From: Ulota crispa
Lineage: Eukaryota; Streptophyta; Bryopsida; Orthotrichales; Orthotrichaceae
Reading direction: 5' to 3'
Length of the DNA stretch: 64,000 bases
NCBI GenBank assembly: GCA_963920765.1
Contig: OY987252.1
Span: forward strand, 5,999,966 to 6,063,965
Notes under the pieces: generated by a model
What the model was told of the DNA's origin: nothing
Seen by the model: only the letters and a program-made list of their open reading frames with translations
Database searches by the model: none
Program-made: the position numbers and the translations under genes
In this document: positions 24,434-37,191 of the stretch, in pieces
How the letters are laid out: each line of letters starts with the position of its first letter
Position numbering within the stretch: the first letter of the stretch is position 1

Positions 24434-24772
24434 GCATAGAATAATTTAGGGAAGATTTCATAGATACCCTAAACGTTTGCCATATTTACATAGATACCAT
24501 TGGTTTTTCAGAAGCTACACAAATACTCCTTGCCCTTAACTCTTAGGCATTAATTGTGCATGCCACTACTTTCTCCCTTTTGTATATGTTGCTTTCTTTC
24601 TTGTTCAATTGCACTCCTTATTTTATCATTGGTAATGAAAGAAGTGAAATGCATAGTATAATGAATGCTTGAAGATTATGGACTAAGGGTATCAGTGTAT
24701 TCTTTGAATTACTAGGAGTATTTATGTAAATATGATAAGCTTCAAGAATATCCATGAAATTCTCCCATTAGT
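24434..24772. mobile_element. Small inverted-repeat element (about 340 bp)
   Basis: The left end AGGGAAGATTTCATAGATACC and the right end GATATCCATGAAATTCTCCC-like sequence near 24,748-24,770 form imperfect terminal inverted repeats around a non-coding interior. The left 50 bases recur at 21,413. It looks like a MITE, superfamily undetermined. Confidence 0.5.
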
Positions 24773-24779
24773 TGATTAA

Positions 24780-25890
24780 TAATACCTTAGCAAAAAGAGT
24801 CATTAGTTCCATTCATTGTAATAAAGGAGAAAGGATGGTATAGTAGAAATTGTGTTAACTAATACGGTTGATACTTCATGTATCACATTAGTTTTAATAG
24901 GTCAATAATTAGTTCTGCGGAGGTGTAATTAGAGTGACTTTGAGGGTCATGTTGGCTTGTCAAGGATAGCATTGAGGAACATGATTGTTGCTAAATGACT
25001 TGTTTTGATCCGTGATTGACATCTAATTTTGTGTGTTTGCTCTCTTAGTTTTGTATTCTTACATTATGGAGCTCATGTTAATATTAGCATTAGATATTGG
25101 CTTAGAGGGTATATTAGTTTCAACAACTTTAGTTCATAGAGGTACTGTTGTTTGTACATTGATCATTTACACTCTTGCAAACAAAAGATAAAATTGATTT
25201 GAATTCTTTAGAGATATTGTACTAAGATAATTGATATAATCACAATTAGATTTAAAACTTGGATGAGTTGAGAAGATATTTTTGATTAATAAATAAGTGC
25301 TAACAATAATCCATGTTCCATTATCTCAAAGTACTAAAGCAATTTCTTCTATACTTTTTGATAAATACTATTTAACACATTTGAAATCATATTGAATGAA
25401 CAAGGTCAAAGATTGATGTTGTTTTACATGTAAGAGTGAATCATTCTTTTATATTACGTGATAGTTATTTTCTTTTACCATCTTTTGGACTTTGTGTTAG
25501 TTGTTTGCAATGTAGGTGAGCATGGATTTTGTATGGTACACTCTAACAATAAAGAGTAGTATTGTATTACTTCAAAAGAAGACATGTAGAAATACTATTG
25601 ATTGTTTTTCAAAATGTTCAACAATTAATTTTTGGGATAGTTTGCTTTTGTAGTGACAAACAAAACAAAGTATTTTGCTGAAGAAGCAAACTGCAACAAA
25701 CAACTACAAACAATATAGGTAATTATTTTTAAAGTTATAAATTGTATTCAAATGTAAATAGAGGTGTATATGTGTGTATAGAATTATATATTAAATTGAA
25801 AACCACTTAGTTTTTTAGAAGTGATGATTAATAACTATAGTTTAATACTCAATAATGTTCAATTTACATCTTTGAATTTCTTGAATCAAT
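24780..25890. other. AT-rich spacer, no gene seen
   Basis: No coding region, repeat or hairpin that I can support. Confidence 0.5.
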
Positions 25891-25899
25891 CCAATAATC

Positions 25900-27060
25900 T
25901 ATGGTAACCTATATAGCAACAATTCTTTGTGGCATACTTTCATACAATGTCAAGCAATCTTCTTGATTGAAACCAAAAAAAATGTACACACACGCTGCCA
26001 CAATTTATCAATTTTCTTGAAGGTGTAGAAAACTCATTCAAACAATGTTTCAAGAGAGTTCAAAAATACCTCATGGGATCCAACTCTAGTGATTAAAATT
26101 TCAAGTGAAGAAGTTCAAATGGTTGTGGTTGAAGCCATCTTTGCACCAGCTTGCTAGAGTGTTTTTTATCATTATCCTATTAAAACACAAAGTTTTTTGG
26201 ATCCATATTATATTGCCAAATTATAGACTAGAAAAAGTTTTAAAAAATATTTTTATATTTATACTACATAATACTTGCATTTTTATATCAAGCTTCACAT
26301 CCAAAAGCTGTCATATACATGGTTGTTACATAGAACCAATTTGAACCCGCCTGTCCATCCAATGCAAATATAAATGGTCAAGGCATTGACACATATACCT
26401 TTTTTTCTTATATTTTATTTTAGTATGGGTTTAGACACAACCTTGTACTTACTCCAAAACATCCACTTCTTGATTTTAGAGTGGACAACCACCCCATTTG
26501 GACCCGTCTATCCATCTGCTTGTCTTGTCCGACAGCAAAATCTTGCCCAATGTAACAACCCTGGTCATACAACTTCAAATTATGACATAGTTGGCACCAT
26601 GTTTGAATGTTTAACAAACATGTTGCAATTGAACACATTTTTTAAATCTAATCTAACATCATGACCTACCCTCTAAAATTAATTTGTTCATTTTTGTTTC
26701 ATCACTAAAGATAACACGTTTCTAATCATGATTTGTGCAATTTGCGTACCTTTGAGAAAACCTTAACCATGCCAAAACATACCTTTATGTCAAGAATGGT
26801 TTCTTTTGTTGCTTGTGCAATTCAACCTTCTTCTTTCAATGTATGTCTCATAGTATTGTCAAACACAATTTTACCTATTTTATTTTAAAAATATCTTGTT
26901 GTCTTTAATGTAGCTCCAAGAAAACCTTTAGTGAACAAGGTTACGTAGCATTGCCTTTCTCTTGTATTAAGATGCTTTGGACGCCATTTTCTTTGCTTCT
27001 CCACCTTTCTAGCAATCTCCTTTTGCAAGTGAGCCACCCACAATTGTCTCATACCATCTC
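25900..27060 (-). pseudogene. Tc1-like transposase remnant, copy B
   Basis: Read on the - strand, the blocks of a Tc1-like transposase occur in order: KKPFLT-type block near 26,790-26,815; RVIFSDETKMNKLILEGR near 26,665-26,722, containing the first Asp; TFKHGANYVII near 26,560-26,620, matching the family's TVKHGGGS-type block; DNDKKHSSKLVQRWLQPQPF near 26,110-26,175, the second catalytic Asp with DND and His; and LDPM plus CLNEFSTP near 25,990-26,070. The blocks lie in different frames with stops between them, and the third acidic residue is not evident. It is better preserved than copy A and probably younger. Terminal repeats were not identified. Confidence 0.72.
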
Positions 27061-28023
27061 AAACAATTACTTTTTGTGTTGATTAACTGCTCCTAAGTTA
27101 AGCCAAAACAATTTTTTTCATTTCAATCATGAGGCCATACTCTAGCAATAAAAAATCATCATAATCTTCACAAAGCCTTTAGATGTAAGGTTGTAACACA
27201 CCAACAATCTCTCCATAACAAGCACAAATATCATACAATTTTTTTTTGAAATGCAATGGACAGCTCCAAACAATACTAAACACTAAAACCCTAGTTAGTT
27301 TAGACTTTCTTTTCTCAAAAACTTTATCATCATTCCCTTTTTTTTGTCACACACACAAGTATGTAAGTTATTTGCACACTTAATCACTTTGATAGTTCAT
27401 TTTTTCAATAGCCAAAGAACTTTGATTGAAGTTGGCTTCTCCATTTGAATATTTGGCTTTTTTATTCATTATATATCCAACTATATGCAAATAGTAATAG
27501 CTTTGTCAAATTAGATTTGTCTTTGTTTTGTCCAACATGATGTATAATGAATCACCTTTATATCCAATTATAAGTAGCACTATGTCTTGTGTATTATACA
27601 ATTCATGAGTGTAAGAATCATCAATATTGTTTGATTTATTTTTTGTGTGTAATGGTCATTGTAATAAATTCATGCCAATTCTCTAGATTAGTGTATTATA
27701 TAGTACTTGGAACTATTAACATATCCATATCTATCTTGCCATTCAAAGAATACCAAAATAATACAAAGAACACCATATTAGGTACATGGAAAAAAACAAT
27801 ATAAGCAGGGACTTTTATTATTTTTGTTATTATGTAAAATTTAGCATATTACAAAAAAATGCATGTATTTTCTTGTATATTGTTGAAGTTTCATTGATTG
27901 CCTCCAAGAATTTATAATGATTACAACTTTAAGCTATAGCTATGCTTACAATTACTATATGTAAGGTTAAGGTGGAGTACAAAATAGTCCCTCCATTTTT
28001 CCCAATTTATGTAATATGGCCAG
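27061..28023. other. AT-rich spacer, no gene seen
   Basis: Short chance open frames only. GGAGTACAAAATAGTCCCTCC at about 27,973-27,993 lies just outside the palindrome that follows. Confidence 0.5.
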
Positions 28024-28927
28024 AAAGTAAAATTGGCATTATCTTGCCTTGCATTATTTTGTAATTATTTTGTCATTATTTTGTAATCTAGTTCAAATTT
28101 CAAACTTGTCAAACTTTAGTTCCAAAAAACCAACCCCATTTTTGGTGAATTATTTCACCTAAAGTTTATGCTATCATTTGATAACTGTTTGAAAAACAAT
28201 CGTGATGAATTTTTTAGATTTGATAGTATAAACATGTAGGAAACATCCCTTTGCACCTATTTCATGTTAAAACAAGGGAAGTGATATACGTACATTTAGG
28301 TTTGTTATATGTACACCATGGGGGGATAGGTTTTAGGTGTTTACCATTTACAAGTTGAATTTGTGTAGAGTATAAACTCAATTTTAGATTTAAAGACCTT
28401 GATTTAGTCTAGAACCACAAAAGAGAATACAATTCAATAATGCCTAGTGGAATAGTTTAGCTAAGGGACAAATTTTTACTTTTACTATTGTTTGTAGAAA
28501 AACCCATGCTATTCTACTAGGCATTGTTGAATTGTATACTCTTTTGTGGTTCTAGACTAAATCAAGGTCTTTAAATCTAAAATTGAGTTTATACTCTACA
28601 CAAATTCAACTTGTAAATGGTAAACACCTAAAACCTATCCCTCCATGGTGTACATATAACAAACCTAAATGTACGTATATCACTTCCCTTGTTTTAACAT
28701 GAAATAGGAGCATATGAATGTTTCCTACATGTTTATACAATCAAATCTAAAAAATTCATCACGATTGTTTTTCAAATAGTTATCAAATGATAGCATAAAC
28801 TTTAGGTGAAATAATTCACCAAAAATGGGTTTTTGGTTTTTTGGAACTAAAATTTGACAAGTTCAATATGGACTACAAATGAATTACAAAGCCATAATGC
28901 AAGGCAAGAGAATGCCAATTTTACTTT
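28024..28927. repeat. Long fold-back palindrome I (about 904 bp)
   Basis: The left arm (28,024-28,455) and right arm (28,509-28,927) are near-perfect reverse complements of about 420-430 bp each, separated by 53 bp. Outer ends read AAAGTAAAATTGGCATT and its complement, and inner ends CAATAATGCCTAGTGGAATAG and its complement. Differences are few, so the inverted duplication is recent or maintained. There is no coding capacity. It may be a fold-back or long-TIR non-autonomous transposon. If transcribed it would form a very long hairpin RNA. Confidence 0.92.
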
Positions 28928-31172
28928 GTAATGTTCTTTGAATAGAAAAATAGGTATGAATGTATCATTACTTCCCAGTAGAATACATAACTTCATTTTG
29001 CAAAGGAAGCATTGTGTTTGGTGCCATTTGTTAGAGGCTTGTAGTGAATTGCTTTACTGCAAGCCAACAAAGTTTGGATCAATGCCATGTCTTTTATTCT
29101 ACCTTATTGAGAGTTTTTCATTGCATACATTTCAACAAGTAGGAAGGGTGTGCATCACTTTTCAAAGATAGCTGTATATGGATGGGTGTATCAAAAAACC
29201 ATTTAACTTTTGATTATGTCATGAAAATGATTGAGAAGAATACATTTTGTCTTAGATAGTATATTTGAGTATATTAGAAACACATTTGCATGTACGTACT
29301 TCTAAAAAGTAGATAAAAGGTAATACAATTTCTTCAATATGTCAATTGTGCACCTATTGATCTTACTAATAAATATGTATTAATAGTGGTTGTTTAGGAA
29401 CAATATAGGTGTGTTTTCAACTATGTGAATTAATGCTAATTAAATTACTCTAAAACATTATTAGAAAATCATAGTGGCAACTATTAGATCATTTGTGATA
29501 AATTTTAGTTTCAAAGAGCTAAATGGTTGTTCTTGTTGATTTTATGAATGTCTTTGATAAGTTTGAACTCAACTTTAAATTTGGCCAACTAAAGAATGTT
29601 TAGCTAATTGCACTACAATTTGAGGTGCTTTTTCTAAATAGGTCAAAGTCACTTTTTTGAAAAATCTCTTGCATAAATTCTAATGGTTGTAGAAATAATC
29701 TAGAGTTGACCTAGGCTTGCATGATTTTTTCAAGTTATGCAATTATCAACTATTACAATGGACATGCAATCTTGGCAAAATCACTCCTCATTTTTTTGGC
29801 TACACATGCAACCAAAATCTTTGACCCCTATCTTATGTTGTAAGAAATCAATTAAATAGTTTGAAAAATTTATAGTATGTTTTTACATATTGAATGTTTA
29901 CATTGTGAATTATTGAAATTTTTTTGTTCTAAATGATTACTTGCAAATTTTGAAAGAAAATTAATACACTATATAACCGGAAGTTTTTTTTACCCCCTAT
30001 AATATATGGTAAAACATATTTTAAAAAATATTCTTAAATTTCCAATAAATCAAAACTTGGCTATAGTTTTTGTGTATCAAAGTTGAATGCAATTGTCATT
30101 CAAACGCAATCTTGATATATATTTGAAGTAGAAATTCAACCATTTTAGTGCAATCTTCAATGGCACATTTGGATATCTTATTTAATTCTTTTGAATCCAA
30201 TTTTTTTCTCATAAAAGAAGTAATGATTTTGTGAGAACATCTAAGAATTTAGAGCTAAATCAAAACTTATTAAAAAATAAAAAGGGGGTGGAAAATTTAC
30301 TTGGTCACACGTGATATTCAAAAAATACATTGAGTGACCTCCTTGAGCATGCAATTTTGGAAAAGGCCTTTCATTGTATTGTCAATTGCTTAAACCAAAA
30401 AAAAAAAATTCTTAGGAACTACAAGGTTTCAATGAAATTTTATTAAAATTAGGATATGTTATCTTGTGTTGATAAAGCACGCCAATAAGTTTCAAAGCGT
30501 TTCAATCATGACAAGTATTCAAATAAACAACATAAATTATTTTTGATAATTTACAAACAAGTCCAAACATTGGTTAAGATTTTGGAAACTTGATTCATTC
30601 AAATCAAGGTGAAATGTAAGCTTTTTTTTATTCCAAAAACCCTTGTGAATAAGTAAAAAAAATCAGAATTCTTAATAAAAAAATTTAGAATTCTTACAAT
30701 TCCTTGATTTTAACTATGGTTGTTACTTATTACTTTCATCAAAATTTGACCAATGGACAAGACAAGCAAATAAGCAGTCCAAACAACATGAGCAAATGTG
30801 TTTGTCCAATGTTGCATTTTAAGATTTTTTGACTTAAATTATAAAATAAAATATTCTATTTTTTTTTCTCTTTAATTTGTCTTTTGATATACTAACATAG
30901 CTAGATGTGCTAAAATTACGGCACAAGCAAAAAGGAGCAAACATACAACAATGTTTGCGCCTTAAACACTGACTTCCGCACCTTGAAAGATTATTAAAAT
31001 AAATAAATAATAAAGTGAACTAACATAAACTAATCAATAAAATAATTGAAGAAACTAATTACATGATAAATAAACAAATTTCTTGCACTTGTGCCTTCAT
31101 CATTTGCATTTGCATTCTAATTGCCAATGTAGGCAACTTCACAAAAAAAAAAAAAAAATAGTTTATCTCTTG
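28928..31172. other. AT-rich spacer, no gene seen
   Basis: Includes A or T homopolymer runs (for example near 30,400 and 31,145) and only chance open frames. Confidence 0.5.
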
Positions 31173-31277
31173 CCTTGATTGCAAACGTAAGCACCTTGAC
31201 TACTTGCGTAAGCAGCTTGAGTACTTGTATAAGCTCCTTGATTGCTTACATAAGCGCCTTGACTACTTGCATAAGCT
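31173..31277 (-). repeat. 21-bp tandem repeat encoding a seven-residue unit
   Basis: Five consecutive 21-bp units (31,173-31,193, 31,194-31,214, 31,215-31,235, 31,236-31,256, 31,257-31,277) read on the - strand as AYASSQG, AYVSNQG, AYTSTQA, AYASSQG and AYVCNQG. Lys-Arg-stop follows. Most differences keep Ala-Tyr, Ser and Gln, which is what a once-translated repeat would show. The open frame is short (a stop lies about 20 codons upstream), so it is likely the 3' end of a decayed gene or of a transposon protein I do not recognise. Confidence 0.75.
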
Positions 31278-32814
31278 TTTTGATGATACACATGTGCCCA
31301 TAATGCATATGTTGACACTCAATCTTCCTTTGTACTAGTCAATATGTATGATATGAACCCAAGTCTATTTTTTATTGCTTTGAAGTCAATTATGAGTTGA
31401 TTGCATTGGACAAACAAAAGTTCACTTGAAGATTTCAAGTGGATAAGCAAGCAGACAAACTATTTTTTAAATGTAGCAACCATGATTTTAATCATTATGG
31501 GTTTTTTTAACTTCAATGATTTGCAAAAGTAAGATAAGATGCTAATTTGACATGATTTTAACGTTTCAAAGCCAATAACACAATCTATTTAAGATTTAGA
31601 GCTCTCCTCTAAACGCTAAGTTTTATTCGAGATTATTTTATTTAAATTTAATTAAACTTTTAGATAAATTAGATAAAATCTCAAAAAATCTTGAATCAAA
31701 CAAAGAAAAGACGCCTTGACAAAACGCTAACCTTATTTTTTCTACAACTTTTCTTTTATTAATATAAAAATTGCATTTGTGTTGAAAAATTTGCATTTTT
31801 TGTTTAGAATCTTTTTGTAGCATGTTTTGCTTGATTCTTATGTTGTTGTATCTTTGAAAAACTTGAAGCGTCCCTTAAGGCATGGCTTTTTTATTGTTTT
31901 GTTTACATGTAACTGTAAAAAGCTTGTACATACTAGCTTCAGAGAGTTTTGGGTGAATTTTGACAATAATGTTAAACAATAATCTCTAGATTACTTTTGT
32001 GTTTTGCATGTGCTCCTTATATAGAATTTTCCATTTAGAAAAACCCTTTTGGAATTTTGAACTGCAACATTGTGACTTGAGTAAAATACATGTTATTTTA
32101 ATAAGTTTATGATTTATTTTCAACTAATTAGGAAGCCCTAGCAATTCCAACATTGGCTAATATGATCTAAGACATTGAGATCCATTAATTTTTATAATGA
32201 CATGCTCAATTTTTCTTTGGATTTTTTTATGATGCATTTTATAAAAATCTAGTAAAATAAACATTTGAGGTTGCATTAGCTTTCAATTAATCATTATTAT
32301 AGTTTGTGGAAACTAGAAATAGATTTTAAGTATATACGTATGTCAATGAATGTATCAATGAATATTAGCAAGTGTATTAATGAGTGTGTCAATCTAAAAG
32401 TGCCATTGAGTTGAGTCTTAAAATGTGACTATAGGGTTGGATTGAGATTTTTTAAAAGTTGCATCCCTTTTGTCTCTTTCACTCTTTCAAAGTCATTATG
32501 TGCTAAGGCAGGAGGCCCAAATTTTGTTCAAATATTTTGAACTGCTCATGTAGATCTGCCAAAAATAGTGCAATTTTTTTTCTTTAAATGGATTATACTG
32601 TGTTAGATTAGTAATTACCTTTGTGCTTGCACAATTTATTGCACTCAGCAATTTATTGCTCTCAGCAATGCAAGAATGGCTACAATTTAGTGTGCTTATT
32701 GGTAATTATTTGTTAGTAAATGTTGTTGAGGTAAATGAAGGTACTTGTTAGACTAGAATAGGCAAAAACAAAATTTCAATCAAATTTTGCATATTGAAAA
32801 ATGGAATGGGTATA
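31278..32814. other. AT-rich spacer, no gene seen
   Basis: No supported feature. Confidence 0.5.
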
Positions 32815-33557
32815 TTAACCCCTAAAGGCCCAAGCACTGTTTTTTGGCAATATAGCAATTTTGGGCAACTTCCTACAAGTGGATGTTTTATCTTTTTTTC
32901 TTTGGAATTTTTACACATATTTTGCTCAAGGACTAGCTTTAAGGCCCAACAATTTTCATAACTTTTAACTACATGGTTCAAAAGTTATTGCATAATATGT
33001 TGTTTTTTTTGAACTCCGGGCAACCTAGGCAGCACAAATACTTCTTCAAAAATTACATTTTTTTGAAGGGTTATTTGAAATTGGTTCTTTAGATTTATAT
33101 GTATGTGGGAAGCTTTGAATCATTCAATTTTGATTATTAAAATGAAAGTTATGAGAAATTTTAGTTTGTGGATAGATATGGAGTCTTTTGAAACAATACC
33201 TACCCGCAACCTAAAACTTCTCATAACTTTCATTTTAATAATCAAAATTAAATGATTCAAAGCTTCCCACATACATATAAATCTAAAGAACCAATTCCAA
33301 ATAAAAAATTCAAAAAAACATAATTTTTGAAGAAGTTTTTGAGTTGCCTAGATTGCCTAGAGTTAAAAAAAACAACATATTATGTAATAACTTTTGAACA
33401 ATGTAGTCAAAAGTTATGAAAATTGTTGGGCCTAAAGCTACTCCTTGGGCACATTGTGTGTGAATTTTCAAAGTAAAAATATGAATTTTTTTTTTGAAGT
33501 GAGCTGCCCAAAATCCATTTTGTCCCTTGAAGAGACAAGTGGGCTTTTAGAGGTTAA
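32815..33557. mobile_element. Fold-back element II, TTAA-bounded (about 743 bp)
   Basis: The element starts TTAACCCCTAAAGGCCCAAG and ends with TGGGCTTTTAGAGGTTAA. Its two halves are imperfect reverse complements over roughly 350 bp each, meeting at about 33,165-33,212. For example, GGAAGCTTTGAATCATTCAA at 33,110 is mirrored by TTAAATGATTCAAAGCTTCC at about 33,250. No protein is encoded. TTAA at both edges would fit a piggyBac-like target site, but TAA or TA duplications cannot be excluded. Confidence 0.75.
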
Positions 33558-34610
33558 CAAGTAATTGCATTTGGATTATGGCAATTTTGGATTTAGTTTA
33601 GAAGTTTGAAGGTGACAGTTATCAAGATCCACAAATTCTAAAACAATAGTAGTAATCTTAATAAATAAAAAAGGTGCAAATCTTACCAATTTAATGAAAT
33701 GTTAATTAAAACAACAACAGCTGAGCAGCCTAAGCCTTCAATCCTTCAATACTAGAAGGGAAGAAGCATAAACCTCTACAATTTGGGGTGTGGAAATTAA
33801 TGTGCGCATTTTCTTCCAAACTAGCTTAATCTGTAAAGGCCCAACTGTCCCCAGGGACAAATGGATTTTGAACATGTACTTATAGCTAAACTAGTTTGTA
33901 TGATTTTCTTAAACTTTTATTGAAGGTGGGAAATTCCAAGACCTATGCGGGCACACGAGGAGTGCACTATACATGATGTTTGTGGGTAGCATGTGTTCAA
34001 GCCCATATAAGATGGACGCTATGTAGATAATTCTTTTAAGTATCTATAGGGCTATATTTACCTAATTTTCTAAATTTTGACAATTTCATGTATCCTAGGC
34101 TTTATTTGAATTAAGTTCTTGTGATATTTTTGTATACCCTATGTTCTTTATAAATACGCAATGATTTAAACAAAATTACACACATGTAATCAAAAACCAA
34201 ACACTTCAAAACATAAATTTTTATTAATCACATAATACTTCAAACAAGAACTTGAGAGAAACAAAAAGCATAGAAAAGCATATAGTATACCTAGAAGCGG
34301 ATTTACAAATTCAATATAGGATGAAGGAAAATGTATTGAAACACATTCTACTTTAATCCCAAACTCCTTTTAAGTTGAGCATGCAAAGAAATCAAAGAAA
34401 GCTTGGGAAATGAACCCGCGGATAGAGATAGCATTGCACATGAACCCTTACAAAGTCTAGAAACCTCACATGAACAGAAAGCGTTGTGGCAGAATTTGAG
34501 ATAAACTGTGCAATCAAAACCACAAAACATGCAAGCGTGCAAGCAAGAGTTGCTAAAGCACAATCCATCCCTCAAGCCCTAAGCTAACCCTACGCATAAG
34601 CCACAAGCTT
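33558..34610. other. AT-rich spacer, no gene seen
   Basis: No supported feature. Confidence 0.5.
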
Positions 34611-35213
34611 GTATAGTACCAAGTAGTATAGTTACTTAATGCATGTTCTGGCACTCCCAACAAGTTTGTATAACAAAAAATATAAATGGTATTATAATCT
34701 CATATTGTTGGTATATGATTCTCATGCAATCCCAATCAAACATACCAAATTTTGGTTAGTAAAAGCAAAAATTCTATTTTTGGTAAATTGTTTTGTGTCA
34801 ACTTCATGTTTTTACAAGAAAGTTGATTAAAAAACATTGGTGATGAACTTTTGAGATTTGATTGCATGGATGTGTTGGGGACCTCCATGCGCACATCTAT
34901 CCTTCTAATAGACATCTTCATAATGTTCAAAAGTCTTTCAATGGAAACTAGAACATCCATGCAATCAAATCTCAAAAGTTCATCACCAATGTTTTTTAAT
35001 CAACTTTCTTGTAAAACCATAAAGTTGACACAAAAAAATTTACCAAAAATAGAATTTTTGCTTTTAATAACCAAAATTCGGTATGTTTGATTGGGATTGC
35101 ATGAGAATCATATACCAACAATATGAGATTAGAATACCATTTATAATTTTTGTTATATAAACTTGATGGGAATGCCAAAACATGCATTACGGAACTATAC
35201 TACCTGGTACTAC
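34611..35213. repeat. Long fold-back palindrome III (about 603 bp)
   Basis: The left arm (34,611-34,873) and right arm (34,953-35,213) are reverse complements with a handful of differences, separated by 79 bp. The outer ends read GTATAGTACCAAGTAGTATA and its near complement, and the inner ends GATTGCATGGATGT and its complement. Because both arms carry the same text, each shows a 63-residue open frame on opposite strands; these are mirror images and not evidence of a gene. Likely a fold-back or long-TIR transposon. Confidence 0.92.
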
Positions 35214-35650
35214 ACACAAACATAAATGGAAGCTTCATCCACATGTCCAATCTTGTATCATTACCTGTACATCATTTAATAACCTTATGACCCTAAGCTA
35301 CTGTTGAATACAACTAACATTGGATACTTGGACATGGATCAAACATGGGATACTTTGTCATATTCAAAACATGGAATACTTTGTCATACTCAAAACATGG
35401 GATACTTTAGCTAACCATTAAAATATAAAATATATTCAATAAAAGTGTGGATTTTGTTTTTTGAATATTGGCAAGGCTATTGTACAACCAAAAAAATTAT
35501 AATTCTCATTATTATGCCCTACTCTTCATTTTTTAAAAAGAGCCCACACCCATTTCAAGGATGCTTACTTTTTATAAAGCCATGTCAAAAATTTAGGACC
35601 AAGGCAATTATAATAACCCTTCATTCGATTGCACGTGTACAATAAAAAAA
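35214..35650. other. AT-rich spacer, no gene seen
   Basis: Near 35,317-35,405 a short motif (ACATGGGATACTTTGTCATA with variants) is repeated three or four times, a weak local duplication. Confidence 0.45.
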
Positions 35651-36485
35651 AAAGGAGTGCATTCCTTGTGCGCGGGCATCTATTTTTTCTCCATTTTGAT
35701 ATTTGATAAAGAAGTTATGCATAAATTTCTGCAACTCAAGGAAAGGAAGGCAATCCAGGCAGCCCAAAAACTTTTTTAAATTTAAAATAAAAAATAAAAA
35801 AATCTGAAATTAGTTCTTTAGTTTTTTTTATATGTGTGAAGCTTTGAATCAATCAATTTCAATCAATGAGATAAAGGTTATGAGAAGTTTTAGTCTGTGG
35901 GCAGTTACTAATTCTCTACATTATAATAAACTTTGAAAGCCTTTAATTTCCATAATCTTTAGTATTTTGGAAAAAGAATTTAATCCAAGGAAGTAGATTG
36001 TTTATTACAACACTATGACCATTGAGATTTGCATTTTTCATTTCAATAATTAAACTCTCAATAATTAAGTGATTTGACTCATTCTCTACTCTTTTTACTT
36101 ACAGTTTTTTCCCTGTGTGTTGTATAGTTCCAATGGATTTGAAAATTCTCCCACACGGACCTAACTTGGTCTTCTACATGGTAAAAAATAAACCTCAACT
36201 TTGTGTAGAGCAATTTTTTTCATGTAAGAGTGGTCAAAGGCTTCTAAATGTTTTGGACAGAATTGAAAAAAATCTTTTTTTTTCACTTTAGACGTAAATA
36301 TCTCCCTCCTCTCCATCTAGAATGAATTGATTTTTTTCCCACAAGTACCTCTTCTAGTCTAAGGGAAGATCCTAAGGTTAGATTTGCAAAACAAAATTTA
36401 TTTCCTACTATTCTACTCATTCTCCGCAAAGTGGCAATTTTCAATAACTTTAGCAAAAAAGAGGGCTTGGGCCTTCAAGGGTTAA
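35650..36485. mobile_element. Diverged relative of the TTAA-bounded element
   Basis: The interior at about 35,810-35,900 (for example GAAGCTTTGAATCAATCAAT and ATGAGAAGTTTTAGT) resembles 33,075-33,165 in the element at 32,815. The right end GGGCTTGGGCCTTCAAGGGTTAA closes at 36,485 and matches that family's terminus. The left end is approximate. Confidence 0.5.
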
Positions 36486-37191
36486 GCAATTGCTAATGCA
36501 ATTAAACTCAAAGTACCGAAAAATGAGTGATAACAGTGCATCAAACAATGGAAGCCAAGAAGAAGAAGGGAGTTGGAAAAGGCAAAGGAGCTGAGGCAAC
36601 AATCAATTAGGTTTTTGTAGAAAAGACAACAATGGAGAAGAAGAGAACTAGAAGCTATTTGAATGGACAAAAAACCAAAAAGATGTATAAGCGTTCTTGG
36701 ATTTGCAAAGAAACAAGGAATTTGACAAATTGCAAGCTTTAACAATTGACAAGCCAATACATTGTCAAAGAATCTTGGGACCTACAATTCTTAGAACTAT
36801 TGTTGCAGCAAATAGTTGGATAATACTAGGTTATGTATTCTAAAAAGCACCTTTGTAATTCTTAAGATTGCAAAAGTATTTTTAAAAGGGTTTTTCAAAG
36901 CAATTCAATTGCTATGATACATTGAGTTGCCATCATGTTCAAAATAATGCTTCCATGCCCAATCTCACATATACTTTGGTCATCAAAGGTAAATCTTTTG
37001 ACTGAGAAAATGAATATGCAAATATATAAATACTTCAGAATGCAGACATATTTAACTATTAGTTTTACAATCTAGCTCTAAGCTGATTGTTTGGTGGTGA
37101 GTTGAAGGGATATATTTTAATGTAGTATTGTACATATTATGTATAGGTGATTGAGGAATTGGTTGTATATTTTTTACCAACAAAGACTATA

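Noticed and set aside
34639-35187. Mirrored 63-residue frames considered as duplicated genes
   Set aside because: They are the two arms of one palindrome, so the second frame is an automatic consequence of the first.
36482-36757. 91-residue Leu/Cys-rich - strand frame
   Set aside because: Shadow of a purine-rich + strand at the end of a transposon copy. No membrane-protein family features.
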